Source of the DNA: Eurosta solidaginis
Taxonomy: Eukaryota; Arthropoda; Insecta; Diptera; Tephritidae
Length of the DNA: 64,000 nucleotides
Assembly: GCF_040869045.1 (NCBI RefSeq)
Contig: NC_090323.1
Location: forward strand, 38,682,066 to 38,746,065
Direction of reading: 5' to 3'
The notes beneath the pieces were generated by a model, which saw only the letters and a program-made list of their open reading frames with translations, searched no databases and had not been told where the DNA came from. Made by a program: the position numbers and the translations under genes. The first letter of the stretch is position 1. The number at the start of each line of letters is the position of its first letter. Shown here one piece after another: positions 46,111 through 58,601 of the stretch.

Positions 46111-47600
46111 AACTGCAGGTGTACTGATTTAGTGATGCTGTAACGAGAAACAGGAGTTTCTTGATTCCCCCAGCTCTGATGTGGGTATCGTTTTGTTGTT
46201 CGGGGCTGGTGTTGTTGCAACAAGCGATGTGATATCGTGGCTTTGCATTAGTAATTGGAAATTTGCATTCATTGTTGTTCCTACAATTTCTGACAATGTC
46301 TGTGGCTTGTTGCTTTGAACTTTTTTCTCACAAGCGGGTCCGAATTTCAATCAGCCATCGAGTTGTTATTTAGTTAAGCAACGGATAGCAGCAGAAAGCG
46401 AGGCGTGTTCCACGCATGCAAGTCGATACTTTGCCTAACTCAACTTTGCAAAAACAACATACTTGGGATTGGTCCGTGCCAGTGCACAGCCTCTACAGCG
46501 ACCATACGACGCAGCAAAACCCGGCTGAGCTTGGTTGCGAAAAACGATATGGAAATTCCAGTGAAAATTGACAAATGTTGTACGCTTTAACGCATAGCAC
46601 GCTCACGACACACTGACGCTTAATTGCAACATTGCTGAAATACAACATAAAGACAGGACATGCAAATGTTTAGATAAGAAACAAAAAACAACAACAATAA
46701 TAAGCACTAAAACGATAGGTAAACGTTCGACAGGCAAGTCTGCTTGCTGGTAGAGGAGATATAAGAGACTTTTAGCGGAGTTTATTTAGTATATACATAC
46801 GTGCCGCAAGCTTGTTTTGCAAAAATCCTGTCATGTCGGAATTTGTTGTCAACAACAACAATAACAAAGGTATACGCAAGGTGACGCATATGCAAGTTGA
46901 CGCAAAAGTTTTGGTGGATCGATTCCAAGCTTCAAAAACGGACAGTTAAGTTCCAGACTCCTAAAATCTGTTGTAAAAATTTACAATTCTCTGATAGTTG
47001 TGTCTACGTTGCAACTTTCGTTGTCCTTATTAAATCATTTATTTGGGGGTTATCGATTCCTTCACTTCACCTCCGACAAAGTAATGCAAGAGTGGAAATC
47101 TAAGTCTCTTTTTCTGCAGTCCTGGATATCGAAAAAGAAAGTGATAATTCAATTTCCTTCCTTCTGATCCTGACTTCTTATGCGAAGAAACCTAGTTAAT
47201 ACAAGCCATCAGTACAATAGCACCTTGTTTGATCACTACGGTGGGTAGTCGTCGTGTATTGCTTGATGATTGTTGCTTTTAAGGCGAGATAATGCCATTC
47301 TTTTTTTGTTACAGTCAATTTTCGGAAGGTTTATTTGGTCGTCAGTGAGTAGCGTAACGTCTTTTTCAGCTCCTTCACAGTCTAGTTATGAGGAAAGGTC
47401 ACTATTTTAATCCACACTGGAATCTAGCGCTATCTTCAAATCATCTATCATTCACGGTTTTTGTGATAGAATTTTGTACATAATTCCAAGCGGACATTGT
47501 TCCTTGCACTCAACCCGTTTCAACTAAATTTTCCTTCTAAAGACCCGGACTTTCATCCCTCTCCACCCGGACGCGCGATATTCTCCACCGTACCGGTTGT
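46111..47600. other. Unassigned stretch
   Basis: No gene or repeat I recognise. Short ACAACAACAATAA runs occur at 46686 and 46850. Open frames are all under 75 codons, have no motif and overlap on both strands. Confidence 0.4.
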
Positions 47601-47639
47601 TATTCCGGGCTATATATATATATCTATGGTGTTCGCAGC

Positions 47640-47960
47640 GGCTGTACGTAGTGATTGGGAGATGTGTTTTGTGTTTGTTGTTGTAGGAATGTCTTTATTC
47701 CGCAGGTTTTGGAGATTGTTATCGATGTTGATGGTTCTATGCCGGTTATAGAACCGGTACGTTCCGGTAATTAGTACCATTAAGGCACAAGCCCAACCAT
47801 CTTGGGAATGATTTAATATGACCACATTGAACCTTCAAGGCCATCTCGCCCCAACCCCCCGGCTCTTTCGACAGGCATACCTGCAGCTGGTATATTCTAA
47901 GCCGCTTTGCCCGCTGGGGTTGGGAAACGTGCTCTCGTTGCTCGATTACAGTGTCAGGTG
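47640..47960 (-). mobile_element. CAACAA-tailed non-LTR 3' end, copy 2
   Basis: Reverse complement of the 44270 family: TTGTTGTTGTAGGAATGTC, GTTATCGATGTTGATGGTTC, GAACCGGTACGTTCCGGTAA and CACATTGAACCTTCAAGG. It is more diverged than copy 1. Confidence 0.65.
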
Positions 47961-48489
47961 AAAGATTGCTCTCACTCAGCAGATATGTCCGATTCTTGAG
48001 CAGCTTCTAGACGCCATACTTTCCTCCCCGTACAAATATGTTTAGTTTGAGAGAAAAAATCGGTCTTTTACTTTTTCATCCGTTAAAAGGGACGCCGAGT
48101 TCTCAGACACATCGGACTAAGCTTGGTTTATCCTAAATTTAATGGACAAAAACACTTATCTTCCCCGCTCTATCATTATCTTCAATATTGTCCGTAGAGA
48201 GCAACATTCAGATGAGCTATATACGCTAGCGAGCCTCAATGCACCCTCAAAATGTCCTATTTTATCGCTCTAATCGTTTCTAATGCCTTTGATACAGTCT
48301 AGCCTGGTTATAGCCAAATATCCGTTGTCACTGTACTATCCTGAGTCCTACTACGTTTTTGTAGCGCGTCACTATTAATTGAACTTGCCAGCTAAGTGCT
48401 GAAAAAACAGTTACTGCTGCAACAAGGAAATATTATAATCTCCTTAACATGGCAAAACCGTCATCCCATTTCGCATTTGAAGTGTCCTA

Positions 48490-48900
48490 ATGTCGTTAAG
48501 TCATTGTTGTTGTGTTAAGAGTGCTTCGCCCCATGCAATGTGCACGACCACTCACAAATTATCATCAAAGTCCTCTAACGTGAGTCCAAGGAAACTGGCA
48601 GTTTCAACAGGGCGGACCAGAGGGAGATTTGTGTTAGAGGCGTAGGTTCCACATTACAATTGAAACGGTGGGGACACATCGCTTGCCGGACATACATTAC
48701 GTATGTCGGGGTTGATTCTGGACAAGTAGGAGTTTAATCAGTATCCAGAACGAAGTTGAGCCAGAGTGAATCGTCTCCCTTGCTTCTGCAAGAGTAGGAT
48801 ATTATAATTTTATAATACGGTTCACCGGGCGCGTCCTGACAAAGGTGTTTACTGATTCTCACTATGTAGGTGGTGTTCGAGGGCCATAAGGAGACATTCC
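48490..48900 (-). pseudogene. Non-LTR reverse-transcriptase C-terminal fragment, minus strand
   Basis: Read on the minus strand: LWLNFVLDTD, CPHRFNCNVEPTPLTQISL and WSALLKLPVSLDS, then a GAKHS phrase before the tail (TTGTTGTTGTG on the plus strand at 48504). This is the Cys-His C-terminal motif followed by the PLSLW / LGLPL phrases of the family seen at 45090. It contains stops. Confidence 0.6.
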
Positions 48901-48949
48901 ATCTCATTTGTCATATTTCCTCTTGTCGCTGTGCATCTCTAGTTGTCAT

Positions 48950-49940
48950 GGAGTCTTTTTGCATCTGTATCTTGATGGAACTCTAGCAATGGCATGTAAT
49001 ATAACTACCGGTCTTTTCTGTAATAACAGAAACATCAATCTCGAACAGAAGTAATTTCTGTGGTAGTTCGTGAAGTGTCCGTAGTTGCGTGCCAGCTCGA
49101 CCTGCAGTTTGTATTGCTTTGTTTGCAGTTTACAGATGTAGGGATTGTACAATACTGTTACGCATCCTCTCAGTAAGCTCGTAACTTCTGATATGGATAG
49201 GAGGTGGCTGAGAAACTGCTTACTGATTTCGTTGTCGTGGTTATTTCTAAAGGCGAAGAAGGTTCCGCCACCGCTTGCACCGCTTTCACAAGCCAGCTTA
49301 CAACACAGCTACGCCTATAGCACGCATGTCACGTATTCCACCAACAACACGGCCGCACAAAGGTAACAATCGAAATCCATTAAAATAATCAAACAAAGGC
49401 GCAATTGAAGAAAAGAAGAATTTCACTATAAAATTCTTCGATCATAAAATGAACAATAGCCAAATGTCTTTGTGCGCATATAAGCCATGAGCTTTTCGGT
49501 ACATTTCAGTAGCTGTAATGCATCAACAGGCAATTAAGTGGCGGACGCCAAAACAGTAGGCAAATTATCGCTATTAAAATCGATATATGCGAATGAGCAG
49601 CATTTAAACTATTGTTTGGTCGCCGACACAAAAAGATTACAATCAAGATTGCAGGAGAGTGTACAACTTAGATTTGATGTCGAAGATTAAAATCAAGTCA
49701 ATAAAACAGTGTGAACGTTTATAGAAGGGACACATTTTTGGATGGGTGGGTAGAATCAGACGGTTTCGCCTTTTCTTTACTATGTATTGCAACTTCTCTG
49801 AAGAAGATCGACAAACAGTTCGGGTCTATGTTCTTCCCAAAAGTGCTTATAGTTAGCTCTAAATTAAATCTTAATTCCTCGATACCGCTAAATCCTTTCA
49901 CCTAGTCTATTGCTCCCAACTCCACCGAAGAGACCATTGA
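48950..49940. other. Unassigned stretch
   Basis: Mixed composition without a recognised repeat. Small frames (73 codons at 49145, 64 at 49711) show no motif. It may be single-copy intergenic DNA. Confidence 0.35.
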
Positions 49941-49959
49941 GAAGTAAAGAGTAAGAGGG

Positions 49960-50250
49960 CTTTGGTAGTATTCCACAGAAAAGTTCTTCGAAAGATGTAT
50001 GGAGCTCAATGCTCTGACAGTTGCGACCACCCAACAAGATTCATTGAGCTTTACATGGACACGGGAATAGTTCAAAAATAATAGCAAAGCTATTTGGCTA
50101 TGGCATATTATGAAAGTGGATGAGAATGCAGCGGCTCAAAAAGTATTCCTCGGGTCGGAATTTATACTTATGGAAGAGAGATGCCTTCACTTCATTTGAA
50201 AGACCAAGTGGAGAACGGTCTAAGGTTTCCAAAACAAAAAGATCACTTCA
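49960..50250 (+). pseudogene. Possible RTE-type non-LTR C-terminal fragment
   Basis: The plus strand reads KVLRKMYGAQCSDSCDHPTR, FIELYMDTGIVQ, then LAMAYYESG-like and MKVDENAAAQKVFLGSE with stops. The order (VLRKIYG, ELYELY..DIV, HV.RMDE.A...VF) is the familiar end of RTE-like polymerases. It is heavily decayed. Nothing recognisable follows it to 51430. Confidence 0.5.
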
Positions 50251-51432
50251 AAGCAATCTGGAACATTAATTTAATCGATATGAGCATAATGCAGCGGGCT
50301 TCCATGCGTATGTCTTCACAGGATGGTGTGGCGACATCTACAGTCCGAATAATGACTTGATGGTCGAAATTGTATAATCTGATACGCCGAAACGAAAAAG
50401 TTCTTAGAAAGTCTTAAGAAGCGTATTACGTTGACGAGTAATAGATGGCTCGGCTCGGTTGAAGACGAAGGAAAATATGCAGGATTGCGAGATTCATGAA
50501 GTGCGGATCATCTGCATGATTATCCACCAGATTTTGTTCAAAGGATGTTCTGGATAAGTGATGGGCAAGCGATCCTTACAGAGTACAAGGACGTTATATG
50601 AATATGAATCTTAACAGCTAAATTGTAGCAAACAACTGAGGAGGACTAAGAGTACCTTTCGACTCTGTACGACACACACAAAGTTCGACCTCATGACCTC
50701 AATTTTTCCATTTTAAGTGTTGAAGTAAAAAAGTGCGTTCGAGAGTAGTCTGAGAAGGTCAGATATCCATTTCGATTACCATGAACTTTTTTAAGATTAG
50801 TATTATGTGGGTTTTTATCTGGGTTTCGAGGTATAGCGATATCCCGTATCTTGGCTGGATTGGGTACTTTTGAACCAAACGTGGCGAAATGAAGGGAATC
50901 CGAAGTTTCGCTGAACAGAGACTTAACAGACTGGCAGGCGGTCAGCGCAAATCATTAGATTAACTTATGCTGATATAAAATTAGTGGTAGGGGTTGCGTA
51001 GAGTCACTGTCCAATTGGGGTCGTCCGTCGCATCTCAGTTTACTGGAAAATACGGCCAGCTGCAGTTCCATAGAGTCATTTCAGGTTTCACTACCTTAGT
51101 TTTGTTAGAACTAGGTGAGCGTACTTCGGTATCGACTTTTTAGGATATCCAGAGAATTTATCCAATGCTGAGATCAATCTCGTTACCGTCGTTGTAGTGC
51201 TTTCTCAAAATAATTACTTCTCTCGTCATAGCTATTTTATGTGGTATGAGAAAAGACCTTCACGTAGTCAAAGTGTGCTTCTCCTACTTGGAGCACCTAA
51301 ACTTGACTACAGTAAATGAAGTCTTAAAGGAGCAAATGAAAGAAGACCATCACCGTGCGCCCGCGCTTCACGTTTCTTTCATTAAAGTAGAAGTCTTAGT
51401 ATCAGTTGAAAAGGATAGTCGTACAAATCAAA
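50251..51432. other. Unassigned stretch before the solo LTR
   Basis: No recognisable motif; the longest frame is 83 codons (51246-51497) and runs into the LTR, so it is not a gene. Confidence 0.35.
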
Positions 51433-51436
51433 ATAT

Positions 51437-51943
51437 TGTAACGAATTCAGGGAAATTCCGCTTATGTTCAACCTTCTGCTACCATTTGAATCGCTAAACT
51501 GTTGAATAAATCTTTCGAATATTCAGTATTGCTAACTGGTCTTTATTTAGATTACTTTGAGAGTAGTACTTCACAATTATACTTCGCAACCAATAGCGTG
51601 TTTAAATCAAAACTGATTACTGATTACTCAGCTTGCGCTGCTTTCCGTTGCTTCGTCCGCATATTTCTCCAAAGGTCTAGACGTTCCCTAGAACTCTTTT
51701 AGCTCATGCTTGGTAACCAGCATTATACGTGTATATTTGTAGTTTATAGCCATATGCGTGGGTATGTGTGAGTACCTACTTCGGCTGATGACTACATGTG
51801 TGTGTGTGAGAGATATCTCTTCGTCGTCTTCTACATAAGTGTTGCTAGCTTTAACGTGGACATGTATATAAGAGTGGCTGCTTTATGTTTTTGTTTTTGC
51901 GTGATTATTTACTAATAGCTTAGTGATGTCAACATTCGCCACA
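51437..51943. mobile_element. Solo Gypsy LTR, 507 bp, ATAT target duplication
   Basis: Starts TGTAACGAATTCAGGG and ends ACATTCGCCACA, with ATAT on both sides (51433-51436, 51944-51947). It follows the LTRs of elements A and B: CGCTAAACTGTTGAATAAAT, CCAATAGCGTGTTTAAATCA, GCTAGCTTTAACG. In this orientation it matches the plus-strand text of A and B, so the parent element would read on the minus strand. It is diverged from both, hence a separate insertion reduced by LTR-LTR recombination. Confidence 0.88.
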
Positions 51944-51949
51944 ATATGT

Positions 51950-52235
51950 TCGCTCCTACATATATTGATTAAATTATAAAGAACAAAGCTTTGCTTGTTT
52001 GGCTTTCGGAGTAAATCGGCCCTCTTTTAGCTCAAAATAGGTTTGAGCAAGACTAAAACGGTCTTAAGTGACGCAATTCTTACGTTGTAGCGTACTTTGA
52101 TCTCTCCATTAATTTATTTTTGATCTGACCGTCTATTGAGGCTTCTCAAGGGAAGCGAGAAAATGTTTTATGCATTAACCGAAGTTTTGAAGCTCGATAT
52201 TTATACGGAAACTATCACAAAACTGAATATAACAT
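51950..52235. other. Unassigned stretch
   Basis: I see no gene, element or repeat that I recognise here. Confidence 0.3.
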
Positions 52236-52500
52236 TATTGGAGCCGTGGTGTGATGGTACCGTGCCCCGCTTACTACACCAAAGATCCTGAGTTCACGGC
52301 CCGGGAAAAGCAACATCACAAATTTAGAAACAACTTTTTTAATCAGAAAAAGACTCTTTCTAAGCGGGATCTCCCCTCGGCAGTGATTTCGTAAGCACTC
52401 CCAGTGTTTTTTTGCCATGAACAGCTTTTTAGCAAAAACTCATCTCTCAAGCTCGGGCTAAATCTCTTCGGAACTTATGGCGCCTTAATTTTTTTTTTAA
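52236..52500 (+). mobile_element. tRNA-derived SINE, copy 2 (internally deleted)
   Basis: The head GGAGCCGTGGTGTGATGGTA and a B-box-like GAGTTCACGGCCCGGG match copy 1. The segment with the GCAGATGCCGTTCGG and ATGTAGGTCCCG motifs is missing, so the body jumps from AAAAACTCATCTC to AGCTCGGGCTAAATCTCTTC. Confidence 0.8.
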
Positions 52501-52521
52501 TCCCCACTGAAACCCTGAATG

Positions 52522-52885
52522 ATGGACGCTGTGGTGTGATGGTACCGTGCTCCGCCTACCACACCAAAGATCCTGGGTTCACGCCACGGGAAAAGCAACA
52601 TCAAAATTTTAGAAACAAGTTTTTTTTAATTAGAAGAAAATTTTCTAATCGGGATCGCGCCTCGGCAGTGTTTGGCAAGCACTCTTAGTATATTTCTGCT
52701 ATGAAAAGCTTCTCAGTGAAAACGCACCTGCCTTGCAGATGCCGTTTGGAGTCAGCATTACACAAGTAGGTCCCGTCCCGCCAATTTGTAGGAAAAAGTT
52801 TAAGGAGCACGACGTAAACTGGAAGAGAATTTCGGCCTAAAACTCTTCAGAGGTTGTAGCGCCTTACATTTATTTTTTTGAGCCT
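52522..52885 (+). mobile_element. tRNA-derived SINE, copy 3
   Basis: Full length: GCTGTGGTGTGATGGTACCG (A box), GGGTTCACGCCACGGG (B box), GCCTTGCAGATGCCGTTTGG, AAGTAGGTCCCGTCCCGCC, tail ACATTTATTTTTTT. CTGAATG at 52515-52521 and 52886-52892 may be the target duplication. Confidence 0.85.
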
Positions 52886-52892
52886 CTGAATG

Positions 52893-54530
52893 TAGGACTT
52901 CTTCCTTCTTTTGTACGGCTACCTACTAAAACCTAGCTTACCAAGGTCCACCGAAATTTCCTCACCTGGTAAGGCGTTTAACACTACTTCGTGCGCGGAG
53001 GCGCGCTACGTGAGCTCTATGTCTACTTTCACGCTAACGGGCTAGGTAATCATCTTTTCGTTTGGTGAGAAGTATTGCTGATCGTATCCTAACTGTTACA
53101 TTAGTCCGCGCAGCTACTGTACTACATTGCTAAGCCACTTTCATTTCCATCTTCAATCACATGAAACTCATTAATCGTCCAAGAGGAACGTGCTCACAAA
53201 TATTTTACTTTAAGCTTTTAATACTCCTCCTGAGCAAACATAAGTTTTGGCACAATTAAATTCATCAGGAAGCTAAAAGTCATTGCGCTCTGCCGCCAAA
53301 AATATAACGCTTTATGACCTACGACTGTCGCGTCGGCAAAAAGTGCCGTAATAGAAAAATTAACGACTAAAAGCGATTGTCAATTTGGTTTGAGACAAGT
53401 GTTTGCCAATTGCATGTTGCAAGTGGTCAGCAGGAGCGGCAGCAGCAACAGGAGCTGGAGTTGAATGTGGGATTAGTAATAGTAGCTGCACACACAGACA
53501 CATTTGTTGTTGTTTTGTCGTTTGCCAAATAACAACGGACGCTTGTCAGCGGCAAAAAGACCGAACGTTGCAGATATTTTATTAATCACCATTTGTTGTA
53601 GCTGAAGCTGGAGCTCACGTATGGATGCATAAATATTTGTTATTGCTACGATGTCATGCGCGCGTTAAAATGCTTAAACTCCAATTTTTACTGCCATTAT
53701 TACATCTCACGCTTGCCACTTGTTCGAGGCCTTTGTCTTCGTCGTCGCAGTTACAGTTGCAAGTTTAGCCGACGCGCCTCATCAAAGTTGCAGCTTCAGC
53801 TCCTGCGCATAGCACAGTCCATTACTTAGTTGGGGCTTTGTGCCTATGGCTATTTCTTCTGCTTCTGCGTCTACCGCTCTCACTGCCCATTGCAGCGACT
53901 CGACTCACTTGACGCTTGTTTAATTATCCTGTTTTATGGCTGTTTAATTTACTGCTTGCCGACAGTTGTGAAAATTTATGATCTTGTTTATGGTCCGCGC
54001 AACATTTGCAAATCGAGTAGCGCGAGCTAGACGCAACTTCAGTAGTAGTCAAGTTTATTTTCTTGGTTCGTGTGTTCCTTTGACTCTTTATAATCTCTAT
54101 TGCTTTTGTCGCTTTCCAATTGAATGCATTTCAAATCAAAATGACACGCCCACACATTTGTCATGTGACGTGGTCATGTAAGTGGTGGTTTTACTTTAGA
54201 GATTTGTTAATTGCTGCAACATTTTTCAATTTTCTGTTTACTGACAGTGAAAGGTGATTTTTAAAAAGGACAATCTGGCAGAATTTGTCTATAAGGTGCT
54301 CACCTGACTACCAACTCCAAAACTTCTAGGCAAATGATTTGACTTCGTAGAAGACTGCGCTTACATTTCCGCTGACCAACAGACTTTTGAGTCAACTAAT
54401 CGTTCTTTTCAAGTTCGTTTTCATCTGCATCGATTCCAGCATACAACTTCGACCCAAAATTGCTCTTGCCAAAGCGTGCTGCTTTGGATTGAAAAGGCAA
54501 GCGGAAAGTTAAGCCTTCTCACGACTAGGT
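52893..54530. other. Unassigned, possibly single-copy DNA
   Basis: No transposon motif recognised. The composition is closer to ordinary fly intergenic DNA: GCAGCAGCAACAGGAGCTGG, GCCGCCAAAAATATAACGC, and Cys-rich short frames (53403, 53830, 53978) that overlap and have no domain. If any host sequence exists in this window, this is the best place for it. Confidence 0.3.
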
Positions 54531-54539
54531 TAAGTTAGG

Positions 54540-55100
54540 TTGAACTGACTGGCCTGAGCTCACATAGACTGAAGGTGTTCGTAGTGTTACCAGAATTTCC
54601 TTGACGACCAAACGGAAGAACCCCAATCAGGTACCAGGGCTTACTATGTTATAGAACAACTCCGTCCTCTTGACACGACTTACAAAAATCTCTATCATTT
54701 GCATTATTTGTCAAGGGAGAGAAGATTCTGCCTAGCGATAGTAAGCAACTGAAAGCTCACAGTCATCGTTTGAACTGTAAATTAAGCTATTCTAAGTAAT
54801 TTTACAAATTGAAATTCTATTTCTCCTGCTGAGTGGAGTATCATACTATCTCGGCTGACGTATCGACACGTCAGTCAGAAAACTTAAAAAAATGCTCTAT
54901 ATCAGAATCTGTTTCAAAAACACCCGAACTGAGCTTCCTCCAGAAGATAATCAGTGGTGTTCATAAGGAGCTGTCCGACTCGTTTATGTCCATTTCGGAA
55001 CCTTTCCTGGCCATCTTATCTTCAAATTCATTCCCGTCAATATCGCTGTGCCCAGGGACCCAGCAAAGAAAAATATTTGGCTTTCGACAAAGTCCGCATA
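54540..55100 (-). pseudogene. Non-LTR retrotransposon RNase H and C-terminal fragment
   Basis: The minus strand near 55060-54960 reads FLCWVPGHSDIDGNEFEDKM and ARKGSEMDINE, the RNase H motif with His and Asp typical of I/R1/Jockey-type elements. Further left (54720-54600) a Cys-rich phrase, DFCKSCQEDGVVL, fits the C-terminal zinc-knuckle region that follows RNase H in these proteins. Frames are interrupted. Polymerase and endonuclease are absent. A 99-codon frame on the plus strand here (54833-55132) is only its shadow. Confidence 0.65.
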
Positions 55101-55139
55101 AAGTAATCCAGTTAGGTTTAAGGTTTGTTTAATGCAATG

Positions 55140-55920
55140 ATGTAAATGCGTATTTCAAGATAATAATAATTTATTTATTGAATTTAAGAACTTAAAGCTA
55201 TAAATTGGAATTTTATGGATGAAATTTCATGTTTCAAGTAGAGTAAGATAATTCAAAGAATAATTATTCAATTCAAGGTATACAATTGAAAGAAAATTTT
55301 ATTAAATGAAAGTGTAATTACTGATTAAGGCGACACGAAGAAAATCTCCGTAATCACGGGACCACTCGTTGCTCAAACACAAAAAACAAACCTCATAAAA
55401 GTGTTGCAGTCTTTGTAGAACAATTTGTGTGATTCTAGACTGCGCTATACAATAGGCCTCACCGCTCTCATGTATTTGCCCACACCAATCAGTAATAGCA
55501 GCCTTTACGGCTACCTACCTATTTTTATACCTTTCACGAAAATGCAATGGTATATTAACTTTGTCACGAATCTCAAAATTGTAAGTCCTTAAAGGAAAAT
55601 AGATAGACCCACCAGTAAGTAAATAAAAATAAAAAATAAATTTTTATTCATTATTCAAGAAAGTGAGTGATGAATAACAAGGTATTTTTTATTCGAGCGT
55701 TTCTTGAATAATAAATAACATCTTATAGTTATTCAAAATATTCTGTTTGATGATAACCGCTCATTCTTATTTTTGTAAATTTCAAAAGAGCCCGGGAGGA
55801 TCCCGAGAAAACCCGGGAATAGCTCGAAATAATCTCAAAGTTATCCTAAGAAGCTTCAGTACTACACGCGAACTGTTTACGCATATGGGTATATTTTATG
55901 GGCATCTCGAGGGTTTATTT
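55140..55920. other. Unassigned stretch with a trace of GATCCCGAAA-type repeat
   Basis: AT-rich. At 55787-55860 GAGCCCGGGAGGATCCCGAG and CCCGGGAATAGCTCGAAATA look like a decayed unit of the minisatellite at 4070-8690. A poorly preserved run of TTATTC units lies near 55640-55730. Confidence 0.4.
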
Positions 55921-57190
55921 TTTATACCTTTCATGAACATGAAATGATATATTAACTTTGGTCCGATGTTTGTAACGTTGAGAAATATAGAAGATAGACT
56001 CACCATTAAGTATACCGAATTGATCAGGGCGACGAACTGAGTTGATATAGCCATTTCCGTCTGTCCGTCCGTCTGTCTGTTTGAACGCAAATTAGTCCCT
56101 CAAATTTTGAGATATCTCAATGAAATTTGGCACAAGGATGTATTTTTGTATTATATTAGACATTTGTCCGATCCGGTAGGATCGGACCACTATAACATAT
56201 ATCTCCCATACAACCGATCGTTCAGATAAGACGATTCTGGTCATTCCTGCCGCAATTTAGAAAGTATAAACGTGAAACTCGGTGATATATATTCTAATAT
56301 ATCATAGAAGATTCCCTGAAAAAATTACTTTGATCGGAGCTATGTGTATATAGTATATACCTATCCCATACAACCAATCGTTCAGATAGAAAGATTTTTG
56401 GCCATTTCTCCCTTAATTTAGAAAGTATAAACATGAAACTTGGTGATATATATTTTAATATATCATAGAAGATTTTCTCAAAAAATCACTTTGATCGGAG
56501 CTATATATAGTATATATCCCGTACAACCGATCGTTCAGATAGACAGATTTTTGGCCATTTCTCCCTTAATTTAGAATGAATAAACATGAAACTTGGTGAT
56601 ATATATTTTAATATATCATAAAAGATTTTCTGAAAAAATCACTTTGATCGGAGCCATATATATTATATATCCCATACAACCGATCGTTTAGATTGAAAGA
56701 TTTTTGGCTATTTCTCCCTTAATTTCCAATATAAAAACGTTAAACTTAGTGATATTTATTCTAATATATCATAGAAGATTTCATGAAAAAATCATTTGGA
56801 TCGGAGCTATATATAATATATATCCCATACAACCGATCGTTCAGATAGAAAGATTTTTGGCAATTTCTGCCTTAGATTCCAATATAAAAACGTTAAACTC
56901 GGTGATATTTATTCTAATATATCATAGAAGATTTCCTGAAAAAATTACTTTGATCGGAGCTATATGTATATAGTATATACCTATCCCATACAACCAATCG
57001 TTCAGATAGAAATATTTTTGGCCATTTCTCCCTTAATTTAGAAAGTATAAACATGAAACTCGGTGATATCTATTTTAATATATCATAGAAGATTTTATGA
57101 AAAAATCACTTTGATCGGAGCTATATATATATATATCCCATACACCCGATCGTTCAGATAGGGGGGTTTTTGCCATTTTTTATTTTATAT
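55920..57190. repeat. Dispersed repeat with ~150-bp tandem units
   Basis: The opening TATACCTTTCATGAACATGA and GTCCGTCCGTCTGTCTG are followed by about seven tandem units. Landmark CCGATCGTTCAGATA occurs near 56221, 56391, 56534, 56687, 56840, 57001 and 57150, a spacing of 143-170 bp. Each unit repeats AAAATCACTTTGATCGGAGC and GAAACTTGGTGATATATATT. Frames that cross it are by-products. Confidence 0.9.
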
Positions 57191-57199
57191 TTATCTTAA

Positions 57200-57780
57200 A
57201 AATCATTTAGGTATGTATATGTGTTCACTATATATTTCTTATCTTATACATCCGATTATTTGGAGATTATGAACGGGAGAAGATTATTGTTCAGCCCCAT
57301 TCATGAAAGGTGGTGTGATGGTACAATGACTCAACCCTGACGTGTACAATATTACCGTATTTTTAACCTTTAGGCATATGGGACACCGGTGTCCCAACAA
57401 TATTTCCTTGTATAGCAAGAAGGCTAGCAATATTTTACTAAATTTTCCGTTATAAGTTACTTAATCTTATCTGAATTTGTACATCCGAACCGATTTTCAT
57501 TTAAAGTGTTTATTATAATAACAAAACGAAAGCTCATCAAAATTACCAGGGAATTACCATTTCGAAGAATCCTTTATATTACGAGTTTAAACTACATATG
57601 GATCCGATTTCTTATTGGATCTGTAAGATATCTAATTAGAGTTTTAAACTTGTTAAGCTGAAGTATTTCATTCAAGGAATGGTACAGAGGGTTCTGCAAA
57701 TTTAGAACTCACTATACATTTTTTAGTAATGGCATAGTAGGCTTTGAATTAATTATGTTTCAATTGGTGTTTTATAGCAT
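57200..57780. other. Unassigned stretch
   Basis: GGTGGTGTGATGGTACAATG at 57310 resembles the A-box head of the SINE family, but the body is absent. Nothing else is recognised. Confidence 0.35.
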
Positions 57781-57785
57781 TTTTA

Positions 57786-58560
57786 TACCGAGCTGCACCT
57801 GTACACAGGGTATTATAACTTTGATTGGATAATGGTTGGTTGTACAGGTGTAAAGGAATCAAGATACATAGATATAGAATTCCATATATCGAAACCATCA
57901 GTATCGAAAAATAAATTGATTAAGCCATGTCCGTCCGTCTGTCCGTACGTTAACACGATGATTTGAGCAAATATTGAGATATCTAAACCAAATCCGGTAT
58001 ACGGGCTTATCTGGACCCAGTATATATTGGTATTGAAAATGAGTGAAATCGGATGATAACCACGCAAACTTTTTTCGTTGTCGGAAATTTATAAAAACGG
58101 AAAAAATTTTGGGACATGGGCGTGGCACCACCCACATTTAGAAGAAGAAAATTTAAAAGTTTAACATGCGTTCCGGTCGTTAAAGATATTACATTGAAAT
58201 TTGGCAGAGACATTATCATTTCCAAATTATTTACACTGAGTGAAGATAATTAAAATCAGTTAAAGACAACCCCAACTTTTCCTAAAGGTTCAACCTTAAC
58301 AAAGTTTGCACTAACTCTATGGTATTTGACTACATTTGACTGATATTCTGATATGGTATGGTCGAGCTAAGGACAAAACTTAAACAAATATGAAAATAGG
58401 CGTTACCCGCCCATTTTTTTGGTACCCTTTCCAAAATACTTGTGCTGTATAATAAAGAAGTTTGGCATAAACATTTTTTTTTTCATAGCTACATCTGTTA
58501 AACTGCATTTTTATCCGCTCAATTTCATAAGTGGTAGCCTCTGTATCTTTTTTGCTTATG
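57786..58560. repeat. Dispersed dipteran repeat, diverged relative
   Basis: ACCGAGCTGCACCTGTACAC, then GTCCGTCCGTCTGTCCGTAC and TTTGAGCAAATATTGAGATA. It then has GGGCGTGGCACCACCCAC and TAAAGATATTACATTGAAAT. The order follows the family at 30209 and 62611, but the text has diverged strongly. No coding content. Confidence 0.75.
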
Positions 58561-58601
58561 TTGAACGAAAGTGAGTTCAGAATAGAACCATATATGTACT
58601 A

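Noticed and set aside
53403..54181. Cys-rich short frames as secreted peptides or exons
   Set aside because: Overlapping frames without signal peptide, conserved cysteine spacing or splice context that I could support.
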